Assembly (NCBI RefSeq): GCF_018785245.1 | Contig: NZ_WQPL01000007.1 | Span: 1-64,000 of the forward strand | DNA length: 64,000 nucleotides | Direction: 5' to 3' | DNA from: Collinsella aerofaciens | Lineage (GTDB): Bacteria; Actinomycetota; Coriobacteriia; Coriobacteriales; Coriobacteriaceae | Part shown: piece by piece, positions 1 to 9,105 of the stretch | Position numbering within the stretch: position 1 is the first letter of the stretch | Layout of the letters: each line of letters begins with the position of its first letter | Made by a program: the position numbers and the translations under genes | The notes under the pieces: model-generated | Database searches by the model: none | Seen by the model: the letters and a program-made list of their open reading frames with translations, nothing else | What the model was told of the DNA's origin: nothing

Positions 1-128
1 GTCGCGCCCGCGATGATGAGGCTCTCCGCGCCCGCGGCATAAGAAGGCCCGCCCAGCAAAACGCATAGGCAGGCCATGGCAACAATCGCAATGTGATGAC
101 GGCTGGTGTGGGACTTGGCAGCAAACAT
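1..128 (-). CDS. N-terminus of an exported protein (partial)
   Basis: Only the first 42 residues lie in the window; the rest runs off the left edge. Reading leftward from the ATG at 128, the product has a basic, histidine-rich start (MFAAKSHTSRHH), a hydrophobic stretch (IAIVAMACLCVLLGG) and small residues resembling a signal-peptidase site (PSYAAGAES). A GGAG sits five bases before the ATG and supports this start; a GTG 13 codons upstream is also open. The family cannot be named from so little sequence. Export is inferred from the signal-like N-terminus alone. Confidence 0.5.
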   Translation of the reverse strand, partial: MFAAKSHTSRHHIAIVAMACLCVLLGGPSYAAGAESLIIAGA

Positions 129-313
129 ACCCGCTCCGATCTTCGCAGGAGCCAATAGAATGTGCACCAGAAAATGCCCTGGTAGCAGCAGTTTTTAGTT
201 TAGCGAGATCAAGGCATAAACAAAGAAAATGTCCCTGAACAGTGCCAATAATTAAGTGTAAATCGTTTTGCCAATCGGTGAAAGGAAGAACTCTTTTCCG
301 ACTGGCTCGTAAG

Positions 314-1996
314 CTAATTCTTTTCCAAGCATTTAAAGACTACACTCTTGCATTCAGAATAATCCTCTTTGTTGAGGAGTTGATATTTCTCATTATTGAG
401 AATAATGATATTTGCGTTCCGAGGGACAACCTCAGAGTCGGCTAAATTAAGCCCTGACACGATCATCTGACCCTGGTAAATAAAAGTGCTGAATATCAGG
501 CTGTATTGCCGATAGTATTTTTCATCATCCGCTTCGATATTCAACGGGCTATCTAGAACAACTGGAAGTTCTACCAGTTGTTCATTAAATTCTTTCTTCA
601 AATCCAATAGCGTCAAATACCACGCAAGGGTGGCTAAGGGGGCATTGCTGCCGCCCGCCTCAATCTTTGAATTAACATTTTTAATCTTTGCTTTATCAAT
701 TGATCTAAGATTGAGTTCCGTTATATGCTCACGTGTTAACTCAACAAAACGTTTGTCGATTTCGCTTTTCTTACTGCTGTAAGAATTGAGTTGTTTTTTA
801 ATCTTATCAAGATCGTTACGGCTTTCTTCAAGTGCGGTAACGAATTCAGCACATTCTTCAAGAAGTCGCTTGTTCAGTTGAACGAAACCCTCGATTTGGA
901 CTGCTGTTAAGTTATCGCGCTTCACTAGGTTCATTTTCGCTTTCAGCACAGCAAGCTCGGATAATTTCGATTTATATCTCTCTTCTTCAGTGGCAATCTT
1001 ACGGTCCAATTCGTTAATATCGCGCCCAAGATCATTGCTTAAAAGAAGTGCGTCTTCGTGGGAAATCGAGGAATTAACCCGAACCATTAGGGTGTTAAAA
1101 ATATCTTGCTCGCAAAGAGGACATTTTCCCGTCCGAAGCGATTTGGCATTCAAACATAGCTTACGAACTACTCTTTGGGAACCGGCGTAAGCCATCTCCG
1201 TTTCTGTCTTATCTGATTTTAGTTGATACAAATTTTTACGGATTTTAGATAGACCGGTAGCCAAGCGTTTATATTCATCTTCAAATTCGTCACAATCCCT
1301 TTTAAGTGAGGGCATATCAGCGCTGTAGCCAAGCTGCTCGAGCTCGTTTTGAATACGCTCTCGCATTAAACGATTGGCTTTCAAATCTGTTTCAATTTGT
1401 GTAAGGCGGTGCTCAATATCCGTTTTCTGAGCAGTTAAATCAAGGTATGTGTGATCATAGGCGCCTGCAAACTCGTAAATCAAATCGGACTTATACGAAC
1501 TGTACTCCCCCATGTTATTAAACGAGTTGAAATGCGAACCGTCATAATGATTTTGGTCTACAAAATACGGCGCATAGGAATAAGCGGGCGATGCAATTTC
1601 AGTTTTCCCCGAAGCACGCGAGGTCAACCAAATGGCGAAACCAAATTGATCGTATAACTTTTCTGCAAGTAAATGCCTATGAGTCTCAGTCCAAAGCAAT
1701 TCGAGCCGCTCATCAAATAACTTGAATTGTCCACGGCTTCGGAAAATCGTATATAGTTCAGAACCATAAGAGAACTTTAAAATAAATACTTTACTGTTTA
1801 CGTCGAACTTGTCATCAAATTTGCAGTCTGCGCCCATGCAGTGATATAGACTTTTAGTGATGACCGATTTACCAAGATCATTGCCCTTTTTTCTATTTGA
1901 CGTTATGACATTTAAGTCTGATTCGAAGCAAATGATCTTTGCAGTTTCTTCCGAAGGGGACGCAATGATAAGTTTCATGAAGTTAATTCGTGCCAT
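314..1996 (-). CDS. SMC/Rad50-like ATPase of a Lamassu (ABC-3C) type defence pair
   Basis: This 560-residue protein has an N-terminal P-loop-like segment (GNDLGKS, about residues 38-44), long charged segments likely to form coiled coils, a Rad50-type zinc-hook motif CPLC near residue 295, and a C-terminal segment with VVLDSP followed later by MIVSG. That order matches SMC/RecF-like ATPases. Paired with an upstream Cap4-type nuclease gene, it fits LmuB of Lamassu, also described as ABC-three-component systems. Known Lamassu ATPases sense foreign or aberrant DNA and release the nuclease effector; that role is inferred here. It starts six bases after the nuclease reading frame ends, so the two are probably co-transcribed. 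A further unidentified SMC-like defence ATPase is possible. Confidence 0.72.
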   Translation of the reverse strand: MARINFMKLIIASPSEETAKIICFESDLNVITSNRKKGNDLGKSVITKSLYHCMGADCKFDDKFDVNSKVFILKFSYGSELYTIFRSRGQFKLFDERLELLWTETHRHLLAEKLYDQFGFAIWLTSRASGKTEIASPAYSYAPYFVDQNHYDGSHFNSFNNMGEYSSYKSDLIYEFAGAYDHTYLDLTAQKTDIEHRLTQIETDLKANRLMRERIQNELEQLGYSADMPSLKRDCDEFEDEYKRLATGLSKIRKNLYQLKSDKTETEMAYAGSQRVVRKLCLNAKSLRTGKCPLCEQDIFNTLMVRVNSSISHEDALLLSNDLGRDINELDRKIATEEERYKSKLSELAVLKAKMNLVKRDNLTAVQIEGFVQLNKRLLEECAEFVTALEESRNDLDKIKKQLNSYSSKKSEIDKRFVELTREHITELNLRSIDKAKIKNVNSKIEAGGSNAPLATLAWYLTLLDLKKEFNEQLVELPVVLDSPLNIEADDEKYYRQYSLIFSTFIYQGQMIVSGLNLADSEVVPRNANIIILNNEKYQLLNKEDYSECKSVVFKCLEKN

Positions 1997-2002
1997 GGCG
2001 CG

Positions 2003-3035
2003 TTACCCTTCTAGAGCAGTCTTAAACGTAGCGATCAGTACATATATCTTTGCAAGCTCTTTGCTAATTTCAGGACCTACATTGGATATAAGCTGAGGTC
2101 CAACCGTCTCAGCTATCTCATTAGGGCTCATCGACGGATCGGCCTCTTTAAGTAACGAATTTGCAATATTTAGAATCGACTCAGCTTGTGGCTCCATGAC
2201 TGTTGAAGTGTACTCTTGCAATGCAATACGTAATGAATTCTGCATTAGAGGGGGTTGCTCTTTTATCCATTCGTTTACGAGGCCTTGGGGAGTTTCTTCC
2301 CTATCTTCATAAATAGAGAAGAGCCTCCTGACTTCCTCACCGCTAATACCCTTATTACTAATCACAGATTCATAATCAGGCTGTTGTTTCTCATTGCATG
2401 CGCGATCTGAAACTAAACCCTCAAGCGCTTCGCATAGCGCCATAGGTTTTTTTGGGCTCACATCCCATGACTTTATTATAAGTAGACAGAAGGTGTCCGC
2501 GAACAGAATCCTGCGGTTTATCAAGGTTCATAGCGACAAGTAAATATGACGCCTTATTTAAATCAGGAGTCATCCCTTTGTTGTCGCGCGTGACAGCCTG
2601 TTCGATCTTTTGTTTATCCTCGGGTTCAAGGGTCGCAAACAGAACTTCTCCTGGTGAATCGAATGAACCGCCCTTTTTTACGAAGGGCCTATTGCCAACT
2701 ATCACAAGTTTTATAGGGCAATCCTGAGACGCATCGTCAAGCTCATAAAGTCTAGCGATAATTGAGATGCCCCTTTTTGGAAGCCGTGTAGCCCAAGTGA
2801 CTCCAAATGTTCCTTTTCCGCCGGTTTTAACCTGATAAAACTCATAGCGATCGTCTAAATGTAGTTCTATATCGCAACGATAGTCAAAGACAACAGCAAA
2901 TGAATCAATTCCGGAATCCAAACATGTGAGCAAACGATCGATACCCCAAAAAAGTTCGTTTCTGAATCGATTCTTCGAAATGCTTCCAGAGAGGTCGGGG
3001 GCAGTGCCCATATATCCGTCATGGCAAATGGGCAT
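2003..3035 (-). pseudogene. Cap4/DUF4297-type nuclease effector (LmuA-like), split by a frameshift
   Basis: The first frame (3035 to a stop at 2421, 204 residues) begins with the DUF4297 signature (DLSGSISKNRF, WGIDRLL, FDYRCDIELHLDD) and the PD-(D/E)xK-like core YEFYQVKT near residue 70. The C-terminal half is open in another frame down to 2003 and contains KGISGEEVRRLF and a helical tail. The frames meet at a run of seven T at 2447-2453 (seven A in the mRNA). Six A would fuse them into one protein of about 343 residues, the usual effector size. The start is supported by GGGAG six bases before the ATG. It may be a true pseudogene, a phase-variable tract, or a sequencing error. If restored, the product would be a dsDNA nuclease partnering the ATPase downstream. 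Confidence 0.7.
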
Positions 3036-3221
3036 ACAGCACTCCCTAACTTAACCAATTAACATAACTGAAGTATAGACTTACCGAAGGCTGTCAGTTG
3101 GAAAACCGTTGGGAAACAATTTGATTATGACTCAATTATCTTAGATTCATGACAGGCCTTCATTTTTAGACGATACGCTGCCTATCAATTTCACGTAAGT
3201 CGTGAAGCGGCTCTCAGCACC

Positions 3222-4234
3222 CTAGATACTATCTATCGACTGGTCATACCCCTTGTCAAACTCCATGTAACTTGTCATGCGATAGTTTGAGATGGCAAGC
3301 TCGTGGCAAAATTTGTCAATACCGTACTGCTTATCCTCGTTGGACTCGTACTCGCAAAAGACCCATTCGGCATCGCGGTAGCGTGGAGCCAGTACGTCGC
3401 GGTAGTACGGTTTATCGACTTTGTCGAACGAATTGCCCATGATAATTACTGTATTAACATTAGCAAGGGTGTCCAAGAAATGGTTTAGGGCGTCGTAGTT
3501 GCCCTCAATGTTCTTCCATGTATCTGCGCAGCGATCACATGCGACAGTTACACCCTGCTGAATAGTTGCACCGTAAAAATCATCCATTCCATATTTGTCT
3601 TCAAGCATCTTCTGAAGCTCGAAAGGATTATTGTCGGGAGAGCCAAATTGAAGAAGCTCGTTTTTATCCAAGACGCAACCATGGATATGGAGGATCCTGT
3701 CTGGACGAACACCGTAGACATACTCCAGCGTTGGAGTGTAATTAAAGGTAACGAACGAAGCAGTGTCTGGCAAATCAAGTACAGGCTTAATTTTAGACAC
3801 ATCGATAGACTCTACCCATTCCCGAAAGTGATCCCTGGTGAGCTTCTTCAGGTATTCAAGACGCATGTGCAACTCGATCCAGAAATCGTCCCATCCTGGA
3901 TTGTCTTCGGTTACATCTGGATACGTGTGATCGAGCGTTTCATAACAAAGGTCGTCCCATTCAATGCCGAGTGATTCTTCAAGAGAGCTCCAGCGGGGAT
4001 CGATACCATCGATGGAGCTGAGCTCGCAGTTAGAGTTACTCACACGACCGGAACAATCCATCGCATAGACAAATGATTCGAAGTCAGTTGCCACTCGTGC
4101 ATCATGGTTTTTCAACCAGTTACGATAATCTAAATATTTAGTTGCAAGACCATGATAAAGATCGAATCCGTTTCCAATAATAATTAGACAACTATCGGCG
4201 CCAGTAGTCGCCTCAAAAAGATGCTCGCGATCCA
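3222..4234 (-). CDS. abiH: AbiH-family abortive-infection protein
   Basis: The product carries the hallmarks of the AbiH family (PF14253): an N-terminal LIIIGNGFDLYHGLATKY, a central FVTFNYTPTLEYVYG followed by ILHIHGC, and a C-terminal VIIMGNSFDKVDKPYY. AbiH was first described as a lactococcal phage abortive-infection protein; the biochemical activity is not well defined and nothing here settles it. The ATG at 4234 places the conserved core near residue 18, as is usual; a TTG at 4259 in the same frame is an alternative, and neither has a clear Shine-Dalgarno. It lies just upstream of the nuclease/ATPase pair on the same strand, consistent with a small defence island. No truncation is visible. 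Confidence 0.8.
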
Positions 4235-4336
4235 TGTTAGTGATCAAGTCGAATTCCAACCTAAAATAAAGCTGCTTTATAGCGTCCAGATTTGAGGTGA
4301 AAGGTGCTGTTTTTTGACTAGGCCCTTAAATACACT

Positions 4337-4370
4337 GATTGTGCCGAGCCCAATATGGCTCGGCACAATC
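4337..4370 (-). terminator. 14-bp perfect hairpin after the 4393-5145 gene
   Basis: Arms 4337-4350 and 4357-4370 are perfectly complementary with a six-base loop. The hairpin lies between the end of the 4393-5145 gene and the AbiH gene. No strong T-run follows, so termination is inferred from stem strength and position. Confidence 0.5.
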
Positions 4371-4392
4371 AAACCAATTCCAAACTGTTCCA

Positions 4393-5145
4393 TTATCTTC
4401 TAGCAATAGTGCTAAGCAAACGCAGAGGTCTACTCCGCTCTAGCCTTTTGTTGATTACACGCTTACGATTTTCAGCGTACCAGCGCTTACCGCGGGCGCC
4501 AAATGATGCCCCGGCATAGTCGCGAATGATCCCACTCACGTGATTCTGAGCCTGTTCACGTTTAAAGAGATCCTTCTCAAGGTCTACGAGCTTTTTATAG
4601 CTGGGCTGCGACCGATTATCCTTCGAAACCGATGCGCACGTTTGCTGCAAATTGACTCGTGCCTCATGCAGGGCATTGCCGGTTATAACGGACAAACGGT
4701 AAGCGGCCAAACATTGTTCAAAGCTCATTCCCTTCAAATAAGAAGGGTCATTAACCATAATGGACTGTTGCAAAGCAGAAGCTTTGGTCTTTAGCTCCTT
4801 GGCGAAGCGTTCATTACCATAGCTATAATGAGTGCCGTAATCGACAAAATTTCGGCTGTTGGAAACGACTCTGTCGAAGTTGAGCCTGTCGGAAGGATTG
4901 AGCTCGGACCTGAGCTTTTTGTCCGATACGCTATAATACGGGACGTTGATTACCGGACTGACAGTTGTCACACAGCTATTACCAGTCGAATTAGATTGAG
5001 AGCTCGACTCATTGTTATCTCCCTGCTCGCTACCAGAGTTTCCCATCAAATGATGCAAGCAGAGTAACATTACTATGGCAGCGACACACCACTGCCAGTT
5101 CTCTCTGACGAAGCTTACGAATTCAATAACCCATGACGCATCCAT
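4393..5145 (-). CDS. unrecognised single-pass membrane protein, 250 aa
   Basis: The start at 5145 is set by a near-ideal AAGGTGG five bases upstream; longer in-frame reading to 5310 is probably not translated. The protein begins MDASWVIEFVSFVRENWQW, has one membrane segment (about residues 19-33), a serine/asparagine-rich low-complexity stretch, then a soluble, basic C-terminal region of about 150 residues with predicted helices and an arginine-rich end (RLERSRPLRLL). I do not recognise a family. It lies among defence-type genes in the A+T-rich block, but there is no direct evidence for a defence role. Confidence 0.6.
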   Translation of the reverse strand: MDASWVIEFVSFVRENWQWCVAAIVMLLCLHHLMGNSGSEQGDNNESSSQSNSTGNSCVTTVSPVINVPYYSVSDKKLRSELNPSDRLNFDRVVSNSRNFVDYGTHYSYGNERFAKELKTKASALQQSIMVNDPSYLKGMSFEQCLAAYRLSVITGNALHEARVNLQQTCASVSKDNRSQPSYKKLVDLEKDLFKREQAQNHVSGIIRDYAGASFGARGKRWYAENRKRVINKRLERSRPLRLLSTIARR

Positions 5146-5396
5146 CTTAACCACCTTAGAATATAAGCAGTCATACCCGCCTTGTGGTCCCCCAACAAGA
5201 TGTACGTGCATCCGAGTATGCTCTATTAAATTGTTGCTAAATCGATCCTCTTTGCTAAACTCTGCTATGGACCTCGAATGCTCATTGCGCTCCCCTTTCG
5301 ATTCCTCCATCTATTTGGATGGGGCCATCATAAGGGAGTCGATTGGCGGTGAGCCGTACGCAACGGCGGATGGCACCCAGACGGTCGTGGACGGTT

Positions 5397-5948
5397 TTAC
5401 GCTTGATGAAGGCTGAGCATGGAGACCCTGCCACTCTCTGGAATGTCGGTTATTAGAATTAACGCATTTCCAGAGTAATCAGTAGGGATGGGAACGGTAA
5501 CAGGCAAATTGTAATAACGAATTGTTTGAATCCCTGTGGAGATGGCAAGCGGGGGCCATACGCTATGCTTAGCCATAAACTTTTCTAAAGCAGTCTGAAG
5601 AAGATCAATAAGAAACTCATTGCCGGAATCCTCGTCTAGGGTGTCGACAACCTCACTAATTTGCTCCTCAGAGAAAGCAAAACAATTGGCTAGAACTGCG
5701 CACAGCCCAGTAACAGCCTGGGCCTTAGTAGAACTTGATGCTTCGGAGAAAACAGCGCCGAACAATATAATTAATCGATCTGCGGTAAGTTTGTTGATGG
5801 GCGGCTTATGAGAACACCTGTCGTTCAGATATCCGCGCGGGATATGATGCCTTTTAGCAATGTCTAATACCTCGCCGGACAAGGTTCTCATCCCAAAGGA
5901 TTTGACCAACAAGTCACTAAGGAAATCGGTCGCAAGATAATAATTCAT
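5397..5948 (-). CDS. hypothetical protein, 183 aa
   Basis: A soluble protein beginning MNYYLATDFLSDLLVKSFGMR, with a segment (HHIPRGYLNDRC) and helical middle (FAFSEEQISEVVDTLDED). No signal peptide, membrane segment or catalytic motif is evident and I do not recognise a family. It follows the 161-residue gene by 17 bases on the same strand, so the two are probably one transcript. The ribosome-binding site is weak. Confidence 0.5.
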   Translation of the reverse strand: MNYYLATDFLSDLLVKSFGMRTLSGEVLDIAKRHHIPRGYLNDRCSHKPPINKLTADRLIILFGAVFSEASSSTKAQAVTGLCAVLANCFAFSEEQISEVVDTLDEDSGNEFLIDLLQTALEKFMAKHSVWPPLAISTGIQTIRYYNLPVTVPIPTDYSGNALILITDIPESGRVSMLSLHQA

Positions 5949-5965
5949 GACAGCTGATACAGGGT

Positions 5966-6451
5966 TTAGTCGCCAGACTTCTCTTGTTCTTCGTGTGCTT
6001 CCTTGTTTTTCAGCAATGCTAGATAACGCTCGAGGTCAGAAAGAGAGCCGCGGTATTTTTCAAATCGACGAGAATCATAAAAATAGATAACGAACCGATT
6101 ATTGTCATCCAAAAAGCCCACTCGTAAATCAAGGGGCTCATGGAAGTACTGGCTTCCAGCGTTTTGCGATTCATCAAAAATCGGGTACTGCAACTTTTCA
6201 ATCACAATGGCAGGCTGTCTGTAGTTTGGCAGCGTACGATTGCGCATACCAGGTTTCCAAGAGACAACGTCCACCGTAGATAACGATTCATTCGAAATAT
6301 ACGCCTCGTAGGACTTCTTCAGTTCCTGTATGGCAGAGTCATCATCTTTGGTCACATCCAAAGAGTTGATAAATTTCTTCACATCGTTAGATTCCATATT
6401 TTGCATCAACAAATCCATTAACGGTAGGTCCTGGATAGAATTATCATTCAT
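5966..6451 (-). CDS. hypothetical protein, 161 aa
   Basis: An acidic, apparently cytosolic protein starting MNDNSIQDLPLMDLL, with a likely beta-rich middle (LRVGFLDDNNRFVIYFYDSRR) and a charged C-terminus. GTGGGG four bases before the ATG supports the start. Family not recognised. The preceding reading frame (continuation of the 6622-7056 gene past its stop) ends at 6454 only two bases before this ATG, which suggests the two were originally adjacent operon members. Confidence 0.5.
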   Translation of the reverse strand: MNDNSIQDLPLMDLLMQNMESNDVKKFINSLDVTKDDDSAIQELKKSYEAYISNESLSTVDVVSWKPGMRNRTLPNYRQPAIVIEKLQYPIFDESQNAGSQYFHEPLDLRVGFLDDNNRFVIYFYDSRRFEKYRGSLSDLERYLALLKNKEAHEEQEKSGD

Positions 6452-6621
6452 TTTTACCCCACTAAAATGTTTCTGTCGGAAATTTGCCTATTAGCAAAGT
6501 TGCTGTCGCGGTTATATGTGCTTTCATTATTAACTGCTGAATCGGTCTCTACATAAGCGTTGCAAAAATCGACCCTACATTTAGCAATGGAGCAAATCTC
6601 AACATATTCGGCGATGGCGCT

Positions 6622-7056
6622 CTACACATCTTTATTAAGATCAAGAAGTTTTGCCGCGCGTAAAAAGCTGGAAGTACTTACAAATAGGGTTTCGATTATC
6701 TGTTTTGATAACTCGTTAGTGGGAATTCGCAGACACTTGGAAACCGTACTTAGCAGAGCGGATTTGAACTCGGAATCCATCAATGACGAATACCATTCGT
6801 TCTTTTTGCTTGATTCAGCAAGCTCCGAATTCAGACGTGAAACAGAATTGCGGATAATCCCAATCGTTTTGATTACATCTGGATCGGAAAAGATACGAGA
6901 GCCGTCATTGGATTGATAGCAGTCATTTAACTGCGGAAGAGCTTTTGCGCTCATTTTGAATTTGGGTGCTGAATGTACAGCCCTATAGGCCGCAAGCACT
7001 GACAAAAGCGTACATAGGCCCGTCAATAATGAAATTAAAAACTCTAGTGCGTTCAA
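6622..7056 (-). CDS. membrane-anchored hypothetical protein, possibly truncated by a TAG
   Basis: A 144-residue product with one N-terminal membrane segment (ALEFLISLLTGLCTLLSVLAAY) and a helical soluble part. Its ATG overlaps the stop of the 7053-7346 frame in an ATGA junction, so translation is probably coupled. The same frame stays open for 55 codons beyond the TAG at 6622-6624 and ends with a TAA at 6454-6456, just before the next ATG. The original protein may therefore have been about 200 residues and been shortened by a nonsense mutation. Function unknown. Confidence 0.5.
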   Translation of the reverse strand: MNALEFLISLLTGLCTLLSVLAAYRAVHSAPKFKMSAKALPQLNDCYQSNDGSRIFSDPDVIKTIGIIRNSVSRLNSELAESSKKNEWYSSLMDSEFKSALLSTVSKCLRIPTNELSKQIIETLFVSTSSFLRAAKLLDLNKDV

Positions 7057-7346
7057 TCTTTATCGCCATTCTCGCTGCGACCGAGGCTCCATACATCTCG
7101 AATCAATGCTTCCAAATCATCGGCACTAATAATGTACCCGTCATCGCTCGCTTCATCTTCCACAAATTCATCTGGCTCATAGCTCATGTCGCTGCCGGCA
7201 CAAGACATAGCTGCCAAATATGCTGAGACGGATAGTGCGACCAGCGAGTTAATGAAAGGAGACATGCTCGCCTGCTCTTTAAGATAAGACGACTCAAACA
7301 GTATCTGGTTGACTGCCAGCCCACAAGACAACAAAAGCGATAGCAT
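7053..7346 (-). CDS. small membrane protein, probable C-terminal half of an interrupted gene
   Basis: The 97-residue product has one or two hydrophobic segments (MLSLLLSCGLAV; LVALSVSAYLAAM) and an acidic cytosolic-type tail (EPDEFVEDEASDDGY). It is in the same frame as the 7389-7649 reading frame, separated only by a TAA at 7389-7391 and 14 further codons, with no convincing ribosome-binding site of its own. It is therefore probably the distal half of a single multi-pass protein of about 200 residues that acquired a stop. Family not recognised. Confidence 0.45.
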   Translation of the reverse strand: MLSLLLSCGLAVNQILFESSYLKEQASMSPFINSLVALSVSAYLAAMSCAGSDMSYEPDEFVEDEASDDGYIISADDLEALIRDVWSLGRSENGDKD

Positions 7347-7388
7347 TAATAAGAGTATTCCAACGCCCCATTTAATACCCGAATGGAT

Positions 7389-7649
7389 TTATGAACAATT
7401 GCCATGAATTAGATCAACACATAGAAGCGAAGCAGAAGAAAAGCTAAAAGCCGCCTTGCTCAGATCGCTCAATAAATAGTCACAAAAAGACTGGAGCCCA
7501 GAGATTTGAAGCAATATGCCACAGGCAATTGTCGGAAGAAGAATGCCCAGCAGATTCCAGATGAAGGCAATGCTGAATTCAACAAGAAACTGATGGCGTT
7601 GTCGTAAACCTTTAGCAAAATTTACGATATCGCAAATCAACTTATTCAA
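7389..7649 (-). CDS. small membrane protein, probable N-terminal half of an interrupted gene
   Basis: The 86-residue frame starts at a TTG (7649); a stop lies immediately upstream, so no longer start is available. It contains membrane segments around FSIAFIWNLLGILLPTIACGILL and a hydrophobic stretch near the end. It ends at TAA 7389-7391 and the same frame continues into the 7053-7346 product. The most economical reading is one interrupted membrane protein; two coupled small proteins remain possible. Confidence 0.4.
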   Translation of the reverse strand: MNKLICDIVNFAKGLRQRHQFLVEFSIAFIWNLLGILLPTIACGILLQISGLQSFCDYLLSDLSKAAFSFSSASLLCVDLIHGNCS

Positions 7650-7668
7650 TCAGAGAAGTCACCAGAAT

Positions 7669-7939
7669 TCAGTAATTCAACTCGACGCGAACATCTACAT
7701 CAAAGCTAGGATCAACGCATTCATCGGTCGTACGGTGAACGAAGATGCTCGACGCAGCCAGTAAGCTATAAATCTCATCTGCTAAATGTCTTGCTCTTGC
7801 CACAATCACGTGGATCAAAAGGTCTATAACCAGCGCCTTCTAACTTGTCGCATGAAAATACAATAGTGCAAAACGAGGCAATTGCGGCGATAGCGACCTC
7901 TTGATTCCGCATACACGTGAGTTCAAGGTGTGCATTCAT
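7669..7939 (-). pseudogene. possible frameshifted small gene of about 90-100 aa
   Basis: From ATG 7937-7939 a 54-residue frame (MNAHLELTCMRNQEVAIAAIASF...) ends in a TGA, while another frame opens just before that point and runs HLADEIYSLLAASSIFVHRTTDE to a TGA at 7669. Joined by one shift near 7800-7830 they would give a plausible small protein directly upstream of the 7389-7649 frame. No ribosome-binding site is clear. This is weak evidence, listed because nothing else explains the 330 bases between 7650 and 7980. Confidence 0.25.
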
Positions 7940-7980
7940 AACTATGAAAAGAGCAGCTACATTAAACGGTTCAGAGAAAT

Positions 7981-9075
7981 CTACTGTGCCAGCACGTCCG
8001 CGATACGCTCGCTCGCATGCCCGTCACCGTAGGGGTTCGAAGCATGGCTCATGGCCTCGTACTCGGCCTGATCGCTGAGCAGGCGGCTGAACTCGCGGTA
8101 GATCACGTCCTCCTCGGTGCCGACGAGCTTCAGCGTGCCGGCGGCGACTCCCTCGGGGCGCTCGGTTGTGTCTCGCATGACGAGCACCGGCTTGCCCAGG
8201 CTCGGGGCCTCCTCCTGGATACCGCCGGAGTCGGTGAGGATGAGGTGACTCACGGCCATGAAGTTGTGGAAGTCGAGAACCTCGAGCGGGTCGATGATGT
8301 GCAGGCGGTCGAAGCCGTCGAGCTCCTCGTGCGCCGCCTTGCGGACGAGCGGGTTCATGTGGATGGGGTAGATCGCCTTGGTGTCGGGGTGCTCCTCCAT
8401 CACGCGGCGGATGGCGCGGAACATGCGGTGCATGGGCTCGCCCAGGTTCTCGCGGCGGTGCACCGTGATGAGGGTGAGGCGCGAGCCCTCCGCCCACTCG
8501 AGCTCGGGGTGGGAGTAGCCCTCGCGCACGGTGGTGCGCAAGGCGTCTATGCCGGTGTTGCCGGTAACCCAGATCTTGGACTCGGGCTTGCCCTCGGCGA
8601 GGAGGTTCTTCTTGCTGGCCTCCGTGGGGGCGAAGTAGTACTCGCTCACGATGTCTACCGCCTGGCGGTTGAACTCCTCGGGCCAGGGGCTGTAGATGTC
8701 GTGCGTGCGCAGGCCCGCCTCGACGTGGCCCACGGGGATCTGCAGGTAGAAGCATGCGAGCGCGGCGGCGAAGCTGGTCGTGGTGTCGCCATGGACAAGG
8801 ACGACGTCGGGCCTCTCGTCCTCGAGGACCGCCTTGAGCTTGAGCAGCACGTCGCACGTCACGTCGAACAGCGTCTGGCCGGGCTTCATGATCGCCAGGT
8901 CGTGGTCGGGCGTGACGCCGAAGGCGCGCAGCACCTGGTCGAGCATCTCGCGGTGCTGGCCGGTCACGGTCACGACGGTCTCGAACTCATCCGTGCGCGC
9001 CTTCAGCTCGTTGGCGAGCGGGCACATCTTGATTGCCTCCGGACGGGTGCCGAAGACGAGCATTACCTTTTTCAA
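7981..9075 (-). CDS. wecB: UDP-N-acetylglucosamine 2-epimerase (non-hydrolysing)
   Basis: Interconverts UDP-GlcNAc and UDP-ManNAc in the cytosol, supplying ManNAc-type sugars for surface polysaccharide. The 364-residue length is normal for the family. Visible motifs are the N-terminal GTRPEAIKMCP, VLVHGDTTTSFAAAL, GHVEAGLRT near residue 120 and the C-terminal TDSGGIQEEAPSLGKPVLVMRDTTERPE. A TTG start at 9075 has GGGAG eight bases upstream; the internal ATG four codons later has its purine tract too close. It lies 30 bases after wecC, forming the pair that converts UDP-GlcNAc to UDP-ManNAcA. It is the last recognisable gene of the polysaccharide operon. Confidence 0.95.
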   Translation of the reverse strand: MKKVMLVFGTRPEAIKMCPLANELKARTDEFETVVTVTGQHREMLDQVLRAFGVTPDHDLAIMKPGQTLFDVTCDVLLKLKAVLEDERPDVVLVHGDTTTSFAAALACFYLQIPVGHVEAGLRTHDIYSPWPEEFNRQAVDIVSEYYFAPTEASKKNLLAEGKPESKIWVTGNTGIDALRTTVREGYSHPELEWAEGSRLTLITVHRRENLGEPMHRMFRAIRRVMEEHPDTKAIYPIHMNPLVRKAAHEELDGFDRLHIIDPLEVLDFHNFMAVSHLILTDSGGIQEEAPSLGKPVLVMRDTTERPEGVAAGTLKLVGTEEDVIYREFSRLLSDQAEYEAMSHASNPYGDGHASERIADVLAQ

Positions 9076-9105
9076 AACGAATTCTCCCTGAAAATTCGGT
9101 TGGTC

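Noticed and set aside
2003-2524. A separate LmuC-like small subunit between nuclease and ATPase
   Set aside because: The frame has no own ribosome-binding site, overlaps the nuclease frame by about 100 bases and continues it after a one-base correction, so a split nuclease explains it better.
5146-5310. A 55-codon N-terminal extension of the 4393-5145 membrane protein
   Set aside because: A near-perfect AAGGTGG lies five bases before the internal ATG at 5145, and the extension has no recognisable character.
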